A stretch of 64,000 nt of DNA from Faucicola tetraodonis (GCA_032017425.1 DALZPW010000004.1), one strand, 5' to 3'; shown: positions 10,523 to 19,619, counted from the stretch's first letter. The notes: generated by a model from the sequence alone, not told the origin. A program made the numbers and translations.

Positions 10523-11335
10523 ATGTTTGCCACTTATAAAACACTCTGCACGCCCAAACTGGTAAAACTCAGTGCGATAGCCTGTACGGCGGTGTTGATG
10601 ACCGCTTGTGCTTCACAGAAGATCGCGACCGTGGATAAGCGCCCTGTGTATGTACGGGGTGTCCCCAACTATTATATAGTTAGAAACGGCGATACTTTAA
10701 GCAAAATCGCCACCACTTATGGACTAGATTATCGTCGGGTTGGCGCGCTCAATGGGCTCGATAGCAACTATACCATTTATCCAGGGCAACGCTTGATTTT
10801 AACCTCAGCAAGTAGTCCCACTTCTTATCGCCCAACGACCATTCGCCCTGTGACGGTCAATCAATCATCCCGCCCGTCTAACCCGACTTATTACCCACCT
10901 AGACAAGCCAATAACTTATCAACCCCGTTACCGATGCCAAACCAAGTCATCGTGCCAACCAGCAGCTTGTCACAAGGTTGGTTACGTCCTACGAATGGCA
11001 ATCTATTGCGGCCGTTTAACCAGCAAACAGGTACGTTAGGTATGTGGTTTGGCGGACAAGCAGGGGCAAATGTTGTCGCCAGCCAGCCAGGTACGGTGCT
11101 GTATGTCGGTAGTGATTTGCCAGAATATGGCAAATTGATATTGATTCAGCACAACAGCGACTACATTAGTGCCTATGCGCATTTGGGAAATTTTGCTGTA
11201 CAAGAGCGCCAAACGGTGCAAGCAGGTCAAACCATCGGTACCGTTGGGACGGACAATAATTTGAATCAACCTGCTGTAGAGTTCCAAATCCGATATCGGG
11301 GTACGCCAGTGAACCCTGCCAGTTATTTAAAATAA
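10523..11335 (+). CDS. nlpD: NlpD-like lipoprotein with LysM and degenerate M23 domains
   Basis: A 270-residue protein with a lipoprotein signal peptide (LMTAC, lipidated Cys about residue 29), a LysM peptidoglycan-binding domain (about 50-93), a Pro/Thr/Ser-rich linker, and a C-terminal LytM/M23 fold (about 170-268). The usual zinc ligands are lost: the terminal HxH motif reads V-E-F. This matches NlpD/EnvC-type activators of the division amidases, which lack enzymatic activity themselves. The ATG at 10523 was preferred because the AGGA at 10510-10513 lies nine bases upstream; an earlier ATG at 10514 touches that site. The gene ends at a strong terminator. The neighbours pcm, surE and rpoS, common beside nlpD elsewhere, are absent. 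Confidence 0.8.
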   Translation: MFATYKTLCTPKLVKLSAIACTAVLMTACASQKIATVDKRPVYVRGVPNYYIVRNGDTLSKIATTYGLDYRRVGALNGLDSNYTIYPGQRLILTSASSPTSYRPTTIRPVTVNQSSRPSNPTYYPPRQANNLSTPLPMPNQVIVPTSSLSQGWLRPTNGNLLRPFNQQTGTLGMWFGGQAGANVVASQPGTVLYVGSDLPEYGKLILIQHNSDYISAYAHLGNFAVQERQTVQAGQTIGTVGTDNNLNQPAVEFQIRYRGTPVNPASYLK

Positions 11336-11383
11336 TTAAATAGCTGCTTAAAATAGTTAAAAATCCATTTAAAATATCGCAAT

Positions 11384-11416
11384 AAAAAAGCCAATCCATG
11401 ACGATTGGCTTTTTTT
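11384..11416. terminator. Bidirectional intrinsic terminator
   Basis: The stem GCCAATC (11390-11396) pairs with GATTGGC (11403-11409), flanked by A and T runs. It sits between the convergent nlpD-like gene and pdxA and can serve both. Confidence 0.9.
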
Positions 11417-11442
11417 GTGAGCGTAATTATCGGTGAGGATGA

Positions 11443-12495
11443 TTAGTGGGCAATCGCGGTCGCCATGTTATTGGCATAGTCAATCGCACGATACAGACTA
11501 TCGGCACTCGCTTTGCCTGTCCCTGCCAAATCCAGTGCTGTGCCATGATCGACTGAGGTACGAATATAAGGCAACCCTAAAGTGATATTCACGGTTTCGC
11601 CAAACCCATGTGATTTGAGCGGCGCCAGTCCCTGATCGTGATACATGGCGATAATGGCATCGGCAGTGGCGATATGCTTTTGGGTAAACAAGGTATCGGC
11701 TGGCATCGCCAAACTAATATCCACACCTTGGTCGCGATAGTGCTGTAACACCGGATTGATGATGTCAATTTCTTCTCTGCCTAGATAGCCTCTTTCCCCG
11801 GCATGAGGATTGAGTCCACAGACCAATATTTTTGGGTGAGTGAGACCAAATTTTTGCTGACAATCATGGATGACAATATCAACGGTTTTTGCCACTTCTT
11901 CGTGGGAAATCGCATCGGCGACCGCACGCAGGGGCAAATGGGTGGTGACTAAAGCCACTTTCATCAGGCTATTGGCGAGCATCATCACCACTTTATCCAG
12001 CCCCGACTGCTGCATAAAAAATTCGGTATGCCCCATAAAGTCTGGCAACACAGTCATAATCACCGATTTTTGCAGTGGCGCGGTGACAATTGCAGCGACT
12101 TGTTTGCTGATGGCGAGCTTATGCGCCAGTTGCAACTGTGCGATGACCATTGGCGCGTTATGAGGATTTAACTGCCCTGCTACCACAGGTTGTGCTGTCG
12201 GCACATCCACCACCAAAATAGTATCATGCGCTGAGGGTTGCGCAATTTGCGGTAAATCTTTTAACTCATGTAACTCATGCGTCGCTAATTGTTGAATCAT
12301 CAATCCGTCTTTTACAGCGCCTTTTTGTTTGAGCTCACTATACCTTTCTTGCAGCGCGTTGATATCTGCCAACACAATGACAGCGCGATTGGGCAGATTT
12401 AATTGCTGTCTGTCAGCAAGCATCAGTATGATATCCATGCCAATACCCGCAGGTTCGCCCGAAGTAATCACTAAGGGAAGACTTTGAATGGTCAT
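11443..12495 (-). CDS. pdxA: 4-hydroxythreonine-4-phosphate dehydrogenase PdxA
   Basis: A 350-residue enzyme of the PdxA family, which oxidises 4-phosphohydroxy-L-threonine in the DXP-dependent pathway to pyridoxal phosphate. Recognisable motifs are the N-terminal SGEPAGIG, the metal-binding GHTEFF region in the middle, and YHDQGLAP toward the C-terminus. Length matches the family (about 330). The ATG at 12495 is preceded by AAAGG eight bases upstream. The usual partner ksgA/rsmA is not adjacent. A short inverted repeat lies in its leader. Confidence 0.95.
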   Translation of the reverse strand: MTIQSLPLVITSGEPAGIGMDIILMLADRQQLNLPNRAVIVLADINALQERYSELKQKGAVKDGLMIQQLATHELHELKDLPQIAQPSAHDTILVVDVPTAQPVVAGQLNPHNAPMVIAQLQLAHKLAISKQVAAIVTAPLQKSVIMTVLPDFMGHTEFFMQQSGLDKVVMMLANSLMKVALVTTHLPLRAVADAISHEEVAKTVDIVIHDCQQKFGLTHPKILVCGLNPHAGERGYLGREEIDIINPVLQHYRDQGVDISLAMPADTLFTQKHIATADAIIAMYHDQGLAPLKSHGFGETVNITLGLPYIRTSVDHGTALDLAGTGKASADSLYRAIDYANNMATAIAH

Positions 12496-12515
12496 TTTTA
12501 TACCTTTTGATAAAC

Positions 12516-12533
12516 ACTGATAAAGCTATCAGT
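12516..12533. promoter_or_regulatory. Perfect inverted repeat in the pdxA leader
   Basis: Two 7-base arms, ACTGATA and TATCAGT, flank a 4-base centre 21 bases upstream of the pdxA ATG. It could be a small RNA hairpin near the ribosome-binding site or a dimeric regulator site. Function unknown. It lies in the 319-bp divergent gap 12496-12814, which otherwise holds only the candidate promoter for the next gene. Confidence 0.4.
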
Positions 12534-12752
12534 TAATATTTTATGAATTTATTACCAATGATGGGGCGCATTGTTAGCTTGATAAAGATAAAATAGTTTC
12601 ATGTTCATGACGTCAACTAAAACCCTGATTACATCGATTATGGTTAGCGATCACCAATGATTTGATTAAATGAAATCTAATTATTTGCGTAATGTTAAGT
12701 AAGTATTGTATACCCTATGATTTTGCTATTATTAACTTAATTTAAATCAGTA

Positions 12753-12758
12753 TATAAT
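12753..12758 (+). promoter_or_regulatory. Candidate -10 element for the phasin-like gene
   Basis: A perfect TATAAT in very AT-rich DNA about 57 bp upstream of the 12815 start. No good -35 match sits at the ideal distance (best is TTAACT with a 15-bp spacer), so the assignment rests on the -10 alone. Confidence 0.4.
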
Positions 12759-12814
12759 AGTACTACACTTTACTGTCAATCCTGTATTTTACTGTTGTTA
12801 TCAATGGAGTCCTT

Positions 12815-13216
12815 ATGGCTACCTACGAACATATTAACCAAAAAGTTGAAAAAATGTGTCAGCAATCTGAAGATTTTTCAGTTCGCGTCCCACAAGTCAT
12901 GCAGCGCCGTATCTATATGATAGCGAAACAAAACCCACTCAACAATGCCAAAGAGATGAAAGAAATGGAACGTATGGTGACTGAAAAACCCATCGCATTT
13001 TTTGAATCTTGGACGCAAATGGCTTGGCAAGCGCTCGTTGCGCAGCAAAATATTGGGCAATTAATGTTTTCAAACTGTATGAAATTAAGCTTGGGTCAAC
13101 CGATTTCCTTGGAAAACTTCTTTTATGCTGTCAATCAAGAAGCGCTACATGTATTGGAAAAAGGGATGTACCCTATCTATAGCCGCGTTGCCGCTAATGC
13201 CAAACGTTTAAGTTAA
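12815..13216 (+). CDS. Small phasin-like protein of unknown function
   Basis: A 133-residue, soluble, mostly helical protein without signal peptide or membrane segment. The central stretch (FFESWTQMAWQALVAQQN) and the amphipathic helices around it resemble phasins, which coat polyhydroxyalkanoate granules. The similarity is in style rather than in a diagnostic motif. No pha synthesis genes are nearby. The ATG at 12815 has GGAG seven bases upstream. It is a single-gene unit with its own -10 element upstream and an intrinsic terminator downstream. Confidence 0.55.
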   Translation: MATYEHINQKVEKMCQQSEDFSVRVPQVMQRRIYMIAKQNPLNNAKEMKEMERMVTEKPIAFFESWTQMAWQALVAQQNIGQLMFSNCMKLSLGQPISLENFFYAVNQEALHVLEKGMYPIYSRVAANAKRLS

Positions 13217-13237
13217 GTTTTACTTTTTTCAACCACA

Positions 13238-13264
13238 CCCAATAATTTTTTATTGGGTTTTTTT
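13238..13264 (+). terminator. Intrinsic terminator
   Basis: CCCAATAA (13238-13245) pairs with TTATTGGG (13250-13257), followed by a run of T. It ends the phasin-like gene. Confidence 0.85.
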
Positions 13265-13294
13265 ATTTTTATAGGTTTTTGATGTCAAAAAAAC

Positions 13295-13370
13295 TGGTAC
13301 GCCCAGCGGGACTTGAACCCACGTCGGTCGCTTAGGAGGCAACTGCTCTATCCAGTTAAGCTATAGGCGT
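13295..13370 (-). tRNA. tRNA-Arg (anticodon CCT)
   Basis: A 76-nt cloverleaf on the minus strand. The acceptor stem is 7 bp (one G-U pair) with discriminator A and an encoded CCA (13295-13297). The D arm carries AACTGGATAGAG and the T arm GGTTCAAGTCC. The 5-bp anticodon stem holds the loop CTCCTAA, with anticodon CCT at 13334-13336, which reads AGG arginine codons. It stands alone between the phasin-like gene and dnaE. Confidence 0.95.
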
Positions 13371-13454
13371 AAAGGTCTGCTATTTTATCATATTAAATCT
13401 TAAATGCTTAGCATCCGCTGATATTTTTAGGCATTTTGTTGCTGATTTTGTAGG

Positions 13455-13482
13455 TTCGCAGTTTGGCAATTCATAGTATAAT
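13455..13482 (+). promoter_or_regulatory. Candidate dnaE promoter
   Basis: TTCGCA (-35-like) at 13455-13460 and a perfect TATAAT at 13477-13482, separated by 16 bp. They lie about 36 bp upstream of the dnaE start. Confidence 0.55.
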
Positions 13483-13517
13483 AGTGGGCTAAAGACGAAC
13501 CGCAATAAAGGCAATCC

Positions 13518-16500
13518 ATGGCATTTGTACACTTTGGTATTCACACCGAATTTTCTATCACAGACTCGATTGTACGCATCAAAGCGTTGGTCAAAGCTGC
13601 CAAAGCCGACAACCAACTGGCGCTTGCCATTAGCGATTTATCCAACCTGTATGCCACGGTAAAATTTTATAAAGCTTGCTTGGATGCCGGTATCAAGCCG
13701 ATTATTGGCTCTGAAGTATGGCTTGAAAATGATAGTACGACAGTAACGCTACTTGCCAGCAACCAAATCGGCTACAAGAATTTGACCAATATCGTGTCAA
13801 AGGGCTTTGTCGATGGTCAAGTAATGGGCAAACCGATTATTCAGCGTGACTGGATTTTTGAACGCAGTGAAGGCGTGATTGTGCTGTTCACCGAAAAATC
13901 AGACGTCGGTCAAGCCATGTTATCAGGTCACCCAGAAAAAGCCGATAGCCTACTACAACAATGGCAAACCACATTTGCCGATCGTGTCTATTTTGCCATT
14001 AAACGCACCCAACGCGCCAACGAAGACCGTTTTATCGAGCAAGCCATTCGCATGTCCAATGCCTTTGATGTGCCTATCATTGCCCATAATGACGTGCGTT
14101 TTTTGACAGAAGATGATTTTGAAGCGCATGAAGCACGGGTGTGTATCGCCAATTCGCAAGTGCTTGCCGACCCCAATCGCCCACGTGATTATTCCTCTGA
14201 GCAGTATTTAAAAACCCAAGATGAGATGACTGCCCTGTTTAGCGACATGCCAGAGGTGATTGACAACACCTTGGATTTGGCAAAACGCTGTAATGTCATT
14301 ATTCCTATGGGCCATCACGATTTACCCGAATTCCCCATTCCCGAAGGCGATACCATTGAAACTTTCTTTCGGCGCACCGCCCAAGAAGGTCTAGAAAAAC
14401 GCCTTGAAAAACTCTACCCCATCGAAAAACGCGACGACAGCTGGGCAGAAAAACGTAAGCCGTATGATGCGCGTTTGGAGTTTGAACTCACAACGATTTT
14501 GAATATGGGTTTCCCAGGTTATTTCTTAATCGTGATGGACTTTATCCGCTGGTCAAAAGCCAATGATGTGCCTGTAGGTCCTGGCCGTGGCTCAGGCGCG
14601 GGGTCATTAGTGGCGTATTCGCTCAATATCACCGACTTAGACCCGCTAGAATATGACCTACTGTTTGAACGGTTTTTGAACCCTGAGCGGGTATCCATGC
14701 CAGACTTTGACGTCGATTTTTGTATCGAAGGTCGCGACCGCGTCATTGATTATGTGGCGCAAAAATACGGACGAGAAGCGGTATCCCAAATCATCACCTT
14801 TGGTACGATGGCGGCAAAAGCGGTGGTGCGTGATGTCGCGCGCGTTCAAGGTAAATCGTATGGTCTGGCTGATAAAATCTCCAAACTCATCCCTAAAACC
14901 CCTGGTATTTCGCTGGCTGAAGCGGTTGAAGCCGAACCGCAACTCAAAGATTTGCTTAACAATCCTGACAACATGGATTATGAAGATGCCAATGAGATTT
15001 GGGAAATGGCGGTACGGCTCGAAGGGATTACCCGGGGTGTTGGTAAACATGCAGGGGGCGTACTTATTGCGCCGACCAAAATCACCGATTATAGCGCCAT
15101 CTATTGTGATGAAGAGGGTCATCCCGTCAGTCAGTTTGATAAAGACGATGTAGAAGCAGTTGGCTTGGTAAAATTTGACTTTTTGGGTCTGCGCAATTTA
15201 ACGGTGATTAATGCGGCGGTTAAAAATATCAATGCACGCCGCGCTAAAGAGCAACAGCCACCGCTTGATCTTGAGACTTTACCCTTAGACGATAAGCCCA
15301 CCTACTCCCTGCTACAAGATGCCCATACCACCGCTGTGTTCCAGCTGGAAAGTACCGGCATGAAAAAATATTTGGCCAAGCTTAAACCGACCAATATTGA
15401 AGACGTCATCGCCATGTGTGCGCTGTACCGCCCGGGTCCACTCGATGCCGGGATGGTCGATATGTACATTGACCGTAAACACGGCCGCGAAGAGGTCATC
15501 TATGACCATGACCGACTTGAGCCGATACTGGAAAATACCTATGGGGTCATTGTCTATCAAGAACAGGTGATGCAAATCTCGCAAGCGATGGCAGGCTATA
15601 GTCTAGGCGGTGCCGATATGCTACGCCGCGCGATGGGTAAGAAAAAACCCGAAGAAATGGCAAAACAGCGCAGTATTTTTGTGGAAGGGGCTATTGGTCA
15701 GGGCATCGATGATAAACTTGCAGGCGGCGTGTTTGATTTGATGGAAAAATTTGCCGGCTACGGGTTTAACAAATCACACTCAGCGGCATACGGCGTGTTA
15801 GCCTATCAAACCGCCTATTTAAAACACTACTATCCTGCCGAATTTATGGCGGCGGTCATCACCTCGGACATGAATAATACCGATGGCGTGGTGTTTTTTA
15901 TCAATGATTGCCGCGAAAATTTTGGCTTAAAAGTAGAAAACCCCAGCGTTAACCACTCCAATTGGGCGTTTGTGCCGATTAACCCGACGACCATTGTGTA
16001 TGGCTTAGGCGGTATCAAAGGTGTTGGTGAAGGTGCCGTAGAGTCTATCGTGGAAGCGCGAAACGCGGGCGGTGAGTTTACCGATTTGTATGATTTTTGC
16101 CGCCGTGTTGACACACGAAAAGTCAATAAGCGCACCCTTGAAGCATTGGTTAAAGCAGGCTGTTTTGATAGTTTTGCGCCAAAATTACGACCTGATTTGC
16201 CTGCGGATGAAGCTTATCACATCCGTGGCGCGTTACTTGCCGAATTGCCAAAAGCGGTACAGGCAGCCGAGCAACAGCGCAGCAATGATAGCCTAGGGAT
16301 GATTGATTTATTTAGCGATATACAAGAGGTCACTGCGCCGCCCCCATTGCCCTGTGAGCCTGTTTGGACAGATGCTGAACGCTTAAAAGGTGAAAAAGAC
16401 ACGCTAGGACTTTATCTGACCGGTCATCCCATTGATAGTTATCGCGATGAGTTAAAACGCTATACGCCAAAGACATTGGGTGATTTGAGCGAAACCAGCT

Positions 16501-17078
16501 ATGGCGAAACCGTATTTTTTGCAGGCTTGATACTTGATGTCGCAAACTTTGGTAATCGCTCAGTGATTACCTTAGATGACGGTACAGGTCGTATCGAAGT
16601 GAGTTGTTATGCCGAGCGCTTTGCACGCGTGAAAGATAAGCTTAAAGTGGAAACCGTGGTAATTATCGACGGCTCTATTCGTGAACGCGATGGCACGTTT
16701 TATGCCAGCCTACAAGAGGTAATGACCTTAACCGATGCGCGCAAACGCTGGCTCAAAAAAATCAGCATCAAAATTGCAGGTCATGATATGGCGTTGTTTG
16801 AACAGATACAGCAATTGTTAGCGACCGCCAATCACTCAACAATTCACTATTTATCGCATCAGTTTAATCACCCAGCCGACAATGCCCAATTTGCGGACAG
16901 TCAGCCCGCCAATGCATCGGGTCAATTAGGGGTACCGATTAACCTATGTGTGTATAACGACTATGCGATCGCCCATCTTAATATGCCAACGCATTGGCAA
17001 ATTGTGCCGACAGAAGAGAATTTTGGCAAACTCAAAAGCTTGGTCAATGAAGAAGATTTGCATTTACATTTTAGTTAG
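13518..17078 (+). CDS. dnaE: DNA polymerase III alpha subunit DnaE
   Basis: The 1186-residue replicative polymerase subunit, close to the family length of ~1160. An N-terminal PHP domain begins at FVHFGIHTEFS. The polymerase palm carries the catalytic PDFDVDFC motif (Asp398 and Asp400) and the third carboxylate in KFDFLGL (Asp554). A helix-hairpin-helix region (GGIKGVGEGA) and a C-terminal OB fold (VITLDDGTGRIEV) follow. It elongates the chromosome as part of the holoenzyme core with epsilon and theta, bound to the beta clamp. The ATG at 13518 has AAGG eight bases upstream. It is followed by 172 bp of non-coding DNA before an HPt gene. Confidence 0.98.
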   Translation: MAFVHFGIHTEFSITDSIVRIKALVKAAKADNQLALAISDLSNLYATVKFYKACLDAGIKPIIGSEVWLENDSTTVTLLASNQIGYKNLTNIVSKGFVDGQVMGKPIIQRDWIFERSEGVIVLFTEKSDVGQAMLSGHPEKADSLLQQWQTTFADRVYFAIKRTQRANEDRFIEQAIRMSNAFDVPIIAHNDVRFLTEDDFEAHEARVCIANSQVLADPNRPRDYSSEQYLKTQDEMTALFSDMPEVIDNTLDLAKRCNVIIPMGHHDLPEFPIPEGDTIETFFRRTAQEGLEKRLEKLYPIEKRDDSWAEKRKPYDARLEFELTTILNMGFPGYFLIVMDFIRWSKANDVPVGPGRGSGAGSLVAYSLNITDLDPLEYDLLFERFLNPERVSMPDFDVDFCIEGRDRVIDYVAQKYGREAVSQIITFGTMAAKAVVRDVARVQGKSYGLADKISKLIPKTPGISLAEAVEAEPQLKDLLNNPDNMDYEDANEIWEMAVRLEGITRGVGKHAGGVLIAPTKITDYSAIYCDEEGHPVSQFDKDDVEAVGLVKFDFLGLRNLTVINAAVKNINARRAKEQQPPLDLETLPLDDKPTYSLLQDAHTTAVFQLESTGMKKYLAKLKPTNIEDVIAMCALYRPGPLDAGMVDMYIDRKHGREEVIYDHDRLEPILENTYGVIVYQEQVMQISQAMAGYSLGGADMLRRAMGKKKPEEMAKQRSIFVEGAIGQGIDDKLAGGVFDLMEKFAGYGFNKSHSAAYGVLAYQTAYLKHYYPAEFMAAVITSDMNNTDGVVFFINDCRENFGLKVENPSVNHSNWAFVPINPTTIVYGLGGIKGVGEGAVESIVEARNAGGEFTDLYDFCRRVDTRKVNKRTLEALVKAGCFDSFAPKLRPDLPADEAYHIRGALLAELPKAVQAAEQQRSNDSLGMIDLFSDIQEVTAPPPLPCEPVWTDAERLKGEKDTLGLYLTGHPIDSYRDELKRYTPKTLGDLSETSYGETVFFAGLILDVANFGNRSVITLDDGTGRIEVSCYAERFARVKDKLKVETVVIIDGSIRERDGTFYASLQEVMTLTDARKRWLKKISIKIAGHDMALFEQIQQLLATANHSTIHYLSHQFNHPADNAQFADSQPANASGQLGVPINLCVYNDYAIAHLNMPTHWQIVPTEENFGKLKSLVNEEDLHLHFS

Positions 17079-17250
17079 CGTCTGATTTTGGTGAATTTAG
17101 CCGATAAACCCATCATGCGATAAACGTTTGTATCCCTTAAACTGACTTTCATCAAAGTTTTGATAAAATTCAATGAGATATGGGCTAAAATAAGCCAATC
17201 AAATTTAATCAATGATGTTTTATTCAATGCCCCATCAACAGGAAACTCTC

Positions 17251-17595
17251 ATGACTCAGCCCTCCCATATCAACTTGCCCCAGTTTGAAGAATTAAGAGC
17301 GTTACTTGACGAAGATTTTGTCGATTTGATGCATACTTATATGCAAGATAGCTTACAACGTTTATCGGAAATGGAGACAGCTTATGCCACCTTAGACAAC
17401 CGTTTGGGGTATAATGCAGCGCACGGCTTAAAAGGCGCTAGCTCTAACCTTGGCGCTACCGAGCTGACCGAACTTTGTTATAAACTGCAAGAAATCTGCC
17501 GCACGGGTCATATCCACCAACATGAACAATTGATTGAAGAAATCAAAGCGGAATGCCATGCAGTGAATGACCAAATACAATCGCTTATTGCGTAA
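17251..17595 (+). CDS. Stand-alone HPt (histidine phosphotransfer) protein
   Basis: A 114-residue four-helix-bundle protein with the HPt signature AAHGLKGASSNLGA. His58 is the predicted phospho-acceptor. Such proteins pass phosphate between receiver domains of hybrid kinases and response regulators. No kinase or receiver gene lies nearby, so its partners are elsewhere. The ATG at 17251 follows AGGA by seven bases; the upstream ATG at 17212 has no ribosome-binding site and would add an unrelated tail. trmJ begins 24 bp downstream, so the two may be co-transcribed. Confidence 0.82.
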   Translation: MTQPSHINLPQFEELRALLDEDFVDLMHTYMQDSLQRLSEMETAYATLDNRLGYNAAHGLKGASSNLGATELTELCYKLQEICRTGHIHQHEQLIEEIKAECHAVNDQIQSLIA

Positions 17596-17619
17596 CGACT
17601 GACTAAAATTTGACAACCC

Positions 17620-18456
17620 ATGGTAACGACTGACACTAACGCTTCTCCGCAACCCTTCTCAACCCTTGCGGCATTTTTAGCCGGTATTCGCATTGTGATG
17701 GTGAATACCACCTTGCCTGCCAATATTGGCTCTGCCGCCCGTGCCATGCACACCATGGGACTAACGCAGCTCACGGTAGTGGCGCCCAAACTACCGATTG
17801 ACGAAGATGCCTATGCCCATGCCGCAGGTGCCAAAGCAATTTTAGACGCTGTGACCATTTGTGACACCCTTGAGCAAGCCCTGCAAGATTGCCACTGGGT
17901 AATTGCTACCAGTAGTCGCCAACGCCATATTCCAAGACCCGTGTTATCGCCCCGACAAGCGGCTGAATTGATGGTCACTAATTTTCAAAACCTTGACGAT
18001 TTAATGACAGACTCTCCGCATCGCAATTGGCAACTTGCCATTGTGTTTGGCCGTGAAGATCGGGGTTTAACAAATGAAGAGCTGCAACTGGCCGACTACC
18101 ATATTCAAATTCCTGCCAATGCTGAGTATGGGGTGTTAAATGTGGCGGCTGCGGTTCAAGTGATTGCCAGCGTTTTTTACGAAACTGCAGAGTTAGCATT
18201 GACGGCAAAAACAGCGGCTGAAAAATCCATTGATTTGACTTTTCGCCAACAATGGGATGAGCCGCCTATCTCAAATGAGCAGCGTTTACAGCTAGAAAAT
18301 AGGCTGTTGGCATTGTTGGAGAATTTAGATATCTACAATCCCGCCCAATCTAAAGTGATGCCTCAGCGTATTAATCGACTTCTTAGTAGGATACAGCTTG
18401 ATATCAAAGAATATCAGTTACTCCAAGCCGCCATCGCAAAATTACTCAAACGATAA
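17620..18456 (+). CDS. trmJ: tRNA (cytidine/uridine-2'-O-)-methyltransferase TrmJ
   Basis: A 278-residue SPOUT-class methyltransferase. TrmJ methylates the ribose of C/U32 in the anticodon loop of several tRNAs using S-adenosylmethionine. Visible motifs are the N-terminal VNTTLPANIGSAARAM, the central VFGREDRGL, and the knot-forming IPANAEYGVLNVAAAVQV. A helical tail after about residue 200 is usual for this family. No clear ribosome-binding site precedes the ATG, consistent with coupling to the HPt gene 24 bp upstream. In many gamma-proteobacteria trmJ lies near cysE; here one acyltransferase gene separates them. Confidence 0.93.
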   Translation: MVTTDTNASPQPFSTLAAFLAGIRIVMVNTTLPANIGSAARAMHTMGLTQLTVVAPKLPIDEDAYAHAAGAKAILDAVTICDTLEQALQDCHWVIATSSRQRHIPRPVLSPRQAAELMVTNFQNLDDLMTDSPHRNWQLAIVFGREDRGLTNEELQLADYHIQIPANAEYGVLNVAAAVQVIASVFYETAELALTAKTAAEKSIDLTFRQQWDEPPISNEQRLQLENRLLALLENLDIYNPAQSKVMPQRINRLLSRIQLDIKEYQLLQAAIAKLLKR

Positions 18457-18485
18457 ATTATTAACCCGTTAAGCGCTCAAAGTTT

Positions 18486-19619
18486 ATGTCTGCCACTGTT
18501 TTGCTTGCTGTTGTGTTTGTGCTGAGCTTAACGCTTGTCACTTGGCTACTCAATCAACTCCCCCAACGGATGATTGTCGGGTTTGATGCTACCCATCGCC
18601 ATTCCCCATTAGATGGTATCCGTGGCATTTTAGCGCTATCAGTGTTTACTCATCACTTTTTTAAACATTATTTCTTTCAAACGACGGGGCGCTGGCAGTC
18701 ACCCAATATTGATTTTTTTACCAACTTGGGTAGTGTGCCGGTATCGCTGTTTTTTTTAATCACCGGCTATTTATTTTTTGGTAAGCTCAGACAGCCGCGG
18801 ATGGATTGGCAATATCTTTATCGCTCTCGGCTGCAGCGCATTGTTCCACTGTATTTGTTTTTGGGCATTTGTATCGTCGCTATCTATTTCACCCAGCAAC
18901 ACCCGCCGTTACCCCTGTCTGAATGGCAGCAATGGACGCTGCGCTGGTTAAGCTTTAACAATCAATCGCTTAAAGATTTTTACGCTTGGCCGCTGGTCGC
19001 AGGCGCGGCTTGGACGCTGCTTTATGAGTGGGGTTTTTATTTTAGCTTACCGTTACTGTTTGTGTTGGTGCATCCCAAACAAGTATGCCAGTGGCAAAAT
19101 ATCGCGATGCTGATGATAAGTTTGCCTGTGTTGTATTACGTTCTCACGCATACTATTATCAAGCTGTATTGGTTATTTTTGTTGGCTTTTTTTGCAGTTT
19201 GGCTGGAAGATTTTTTTAAAAATTTATTGGCAAAATTTCCTGTGGTTTTTGCAATCGCTTTATGCCTACTAACCCTGTTTATTTTATTTGAAACTTCGGC
19301 GTATTCTTATTGGCAAATGCTACTTTGTGGCTTACTGTTTTGTTTTATTGCCAACGGTTTTACGTATTTTGGCGTGTTATACCAACAAGGTCTAAAGGTC
19401 TTGGGTGAATTAAGTTATAGCTTATATCTGACCCATGGTTTGGTCATGTATATATGGTTTAACTTATTACACTTGCATGACTTTAGCCAATCGATGACAG
19501 CCTATGTGTGGACGTACCCGCTGGTGTTGGTATTCGTTGTTATGTTTGCTGTTATAGGCTACAACTATATTGAAAAACCTTTGATGCATCGACCTAACTC
19601 TCGCGTTCTATCGCCGTGA
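18486..19619 (+). CDS. Membrane acyltransferase (acyltransferase 3 family)
   Basis: A 377-residue polytopic membrane protein with about ten hydrophobic segments. It carries the acyltransferase-3 N-terminal signature DGIRGILALSVFTHHF, including the conserved His pair. The family transfers acyl groups, often acetyl, from the cytoplasm to sugars of surface polysaccharides or other envelope molecules. The substrate cannot be told from the sequence. It starts 29 bp after trmJ without a strong ribosome-binding site. No other polysaccharide genes are nearby. Confidence 0.85.
   Translation: MSATVLLAVVFVLSLTLVTWLLNQLPQRMIVGFDATHRHSPLDGIRGILALSVFTHHFFKHYFFQTTGRWQSPNIDFFTNLGSVPVSLFFLITGYLFFGKLRQPRMDWQYLYRSRLQRIVPLYLFLGICIVAIYFTQQHPPLPLSEWQQWTLRWLSFNNQSLKDFYAWPLVAGAAWTLLYEWGFYFSLPLLFVLVHPKQVCQWQNIAMLMISLPVLYYVLTHTIIKLYWLFLLAFFAVWLEDFFKNLLAKFPVVFAIALCLLTLFILFETSAYSYWQMLLCGLLFCFIANGFTYFGVLYQQGLKVLGELSYSLYLTHGLVMYIWFNLLHLHDFSQSMTAYVWTYPLVLVFVVMFAVIGYNYIEKPLMHRPNSRVLSP

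Noticed and set aside
13295..13370. tRNA gene as an integration site for a mobile element
   Set aside because: No integrase gene and no repeated tRNA 3' end are visible on either side.
14658..15153. Overlapping frames of about 150 codons on both strands inside dnaE
   Set aside because: They lie entirely within the conserved polymerase domain of dnaE and have no start signals.
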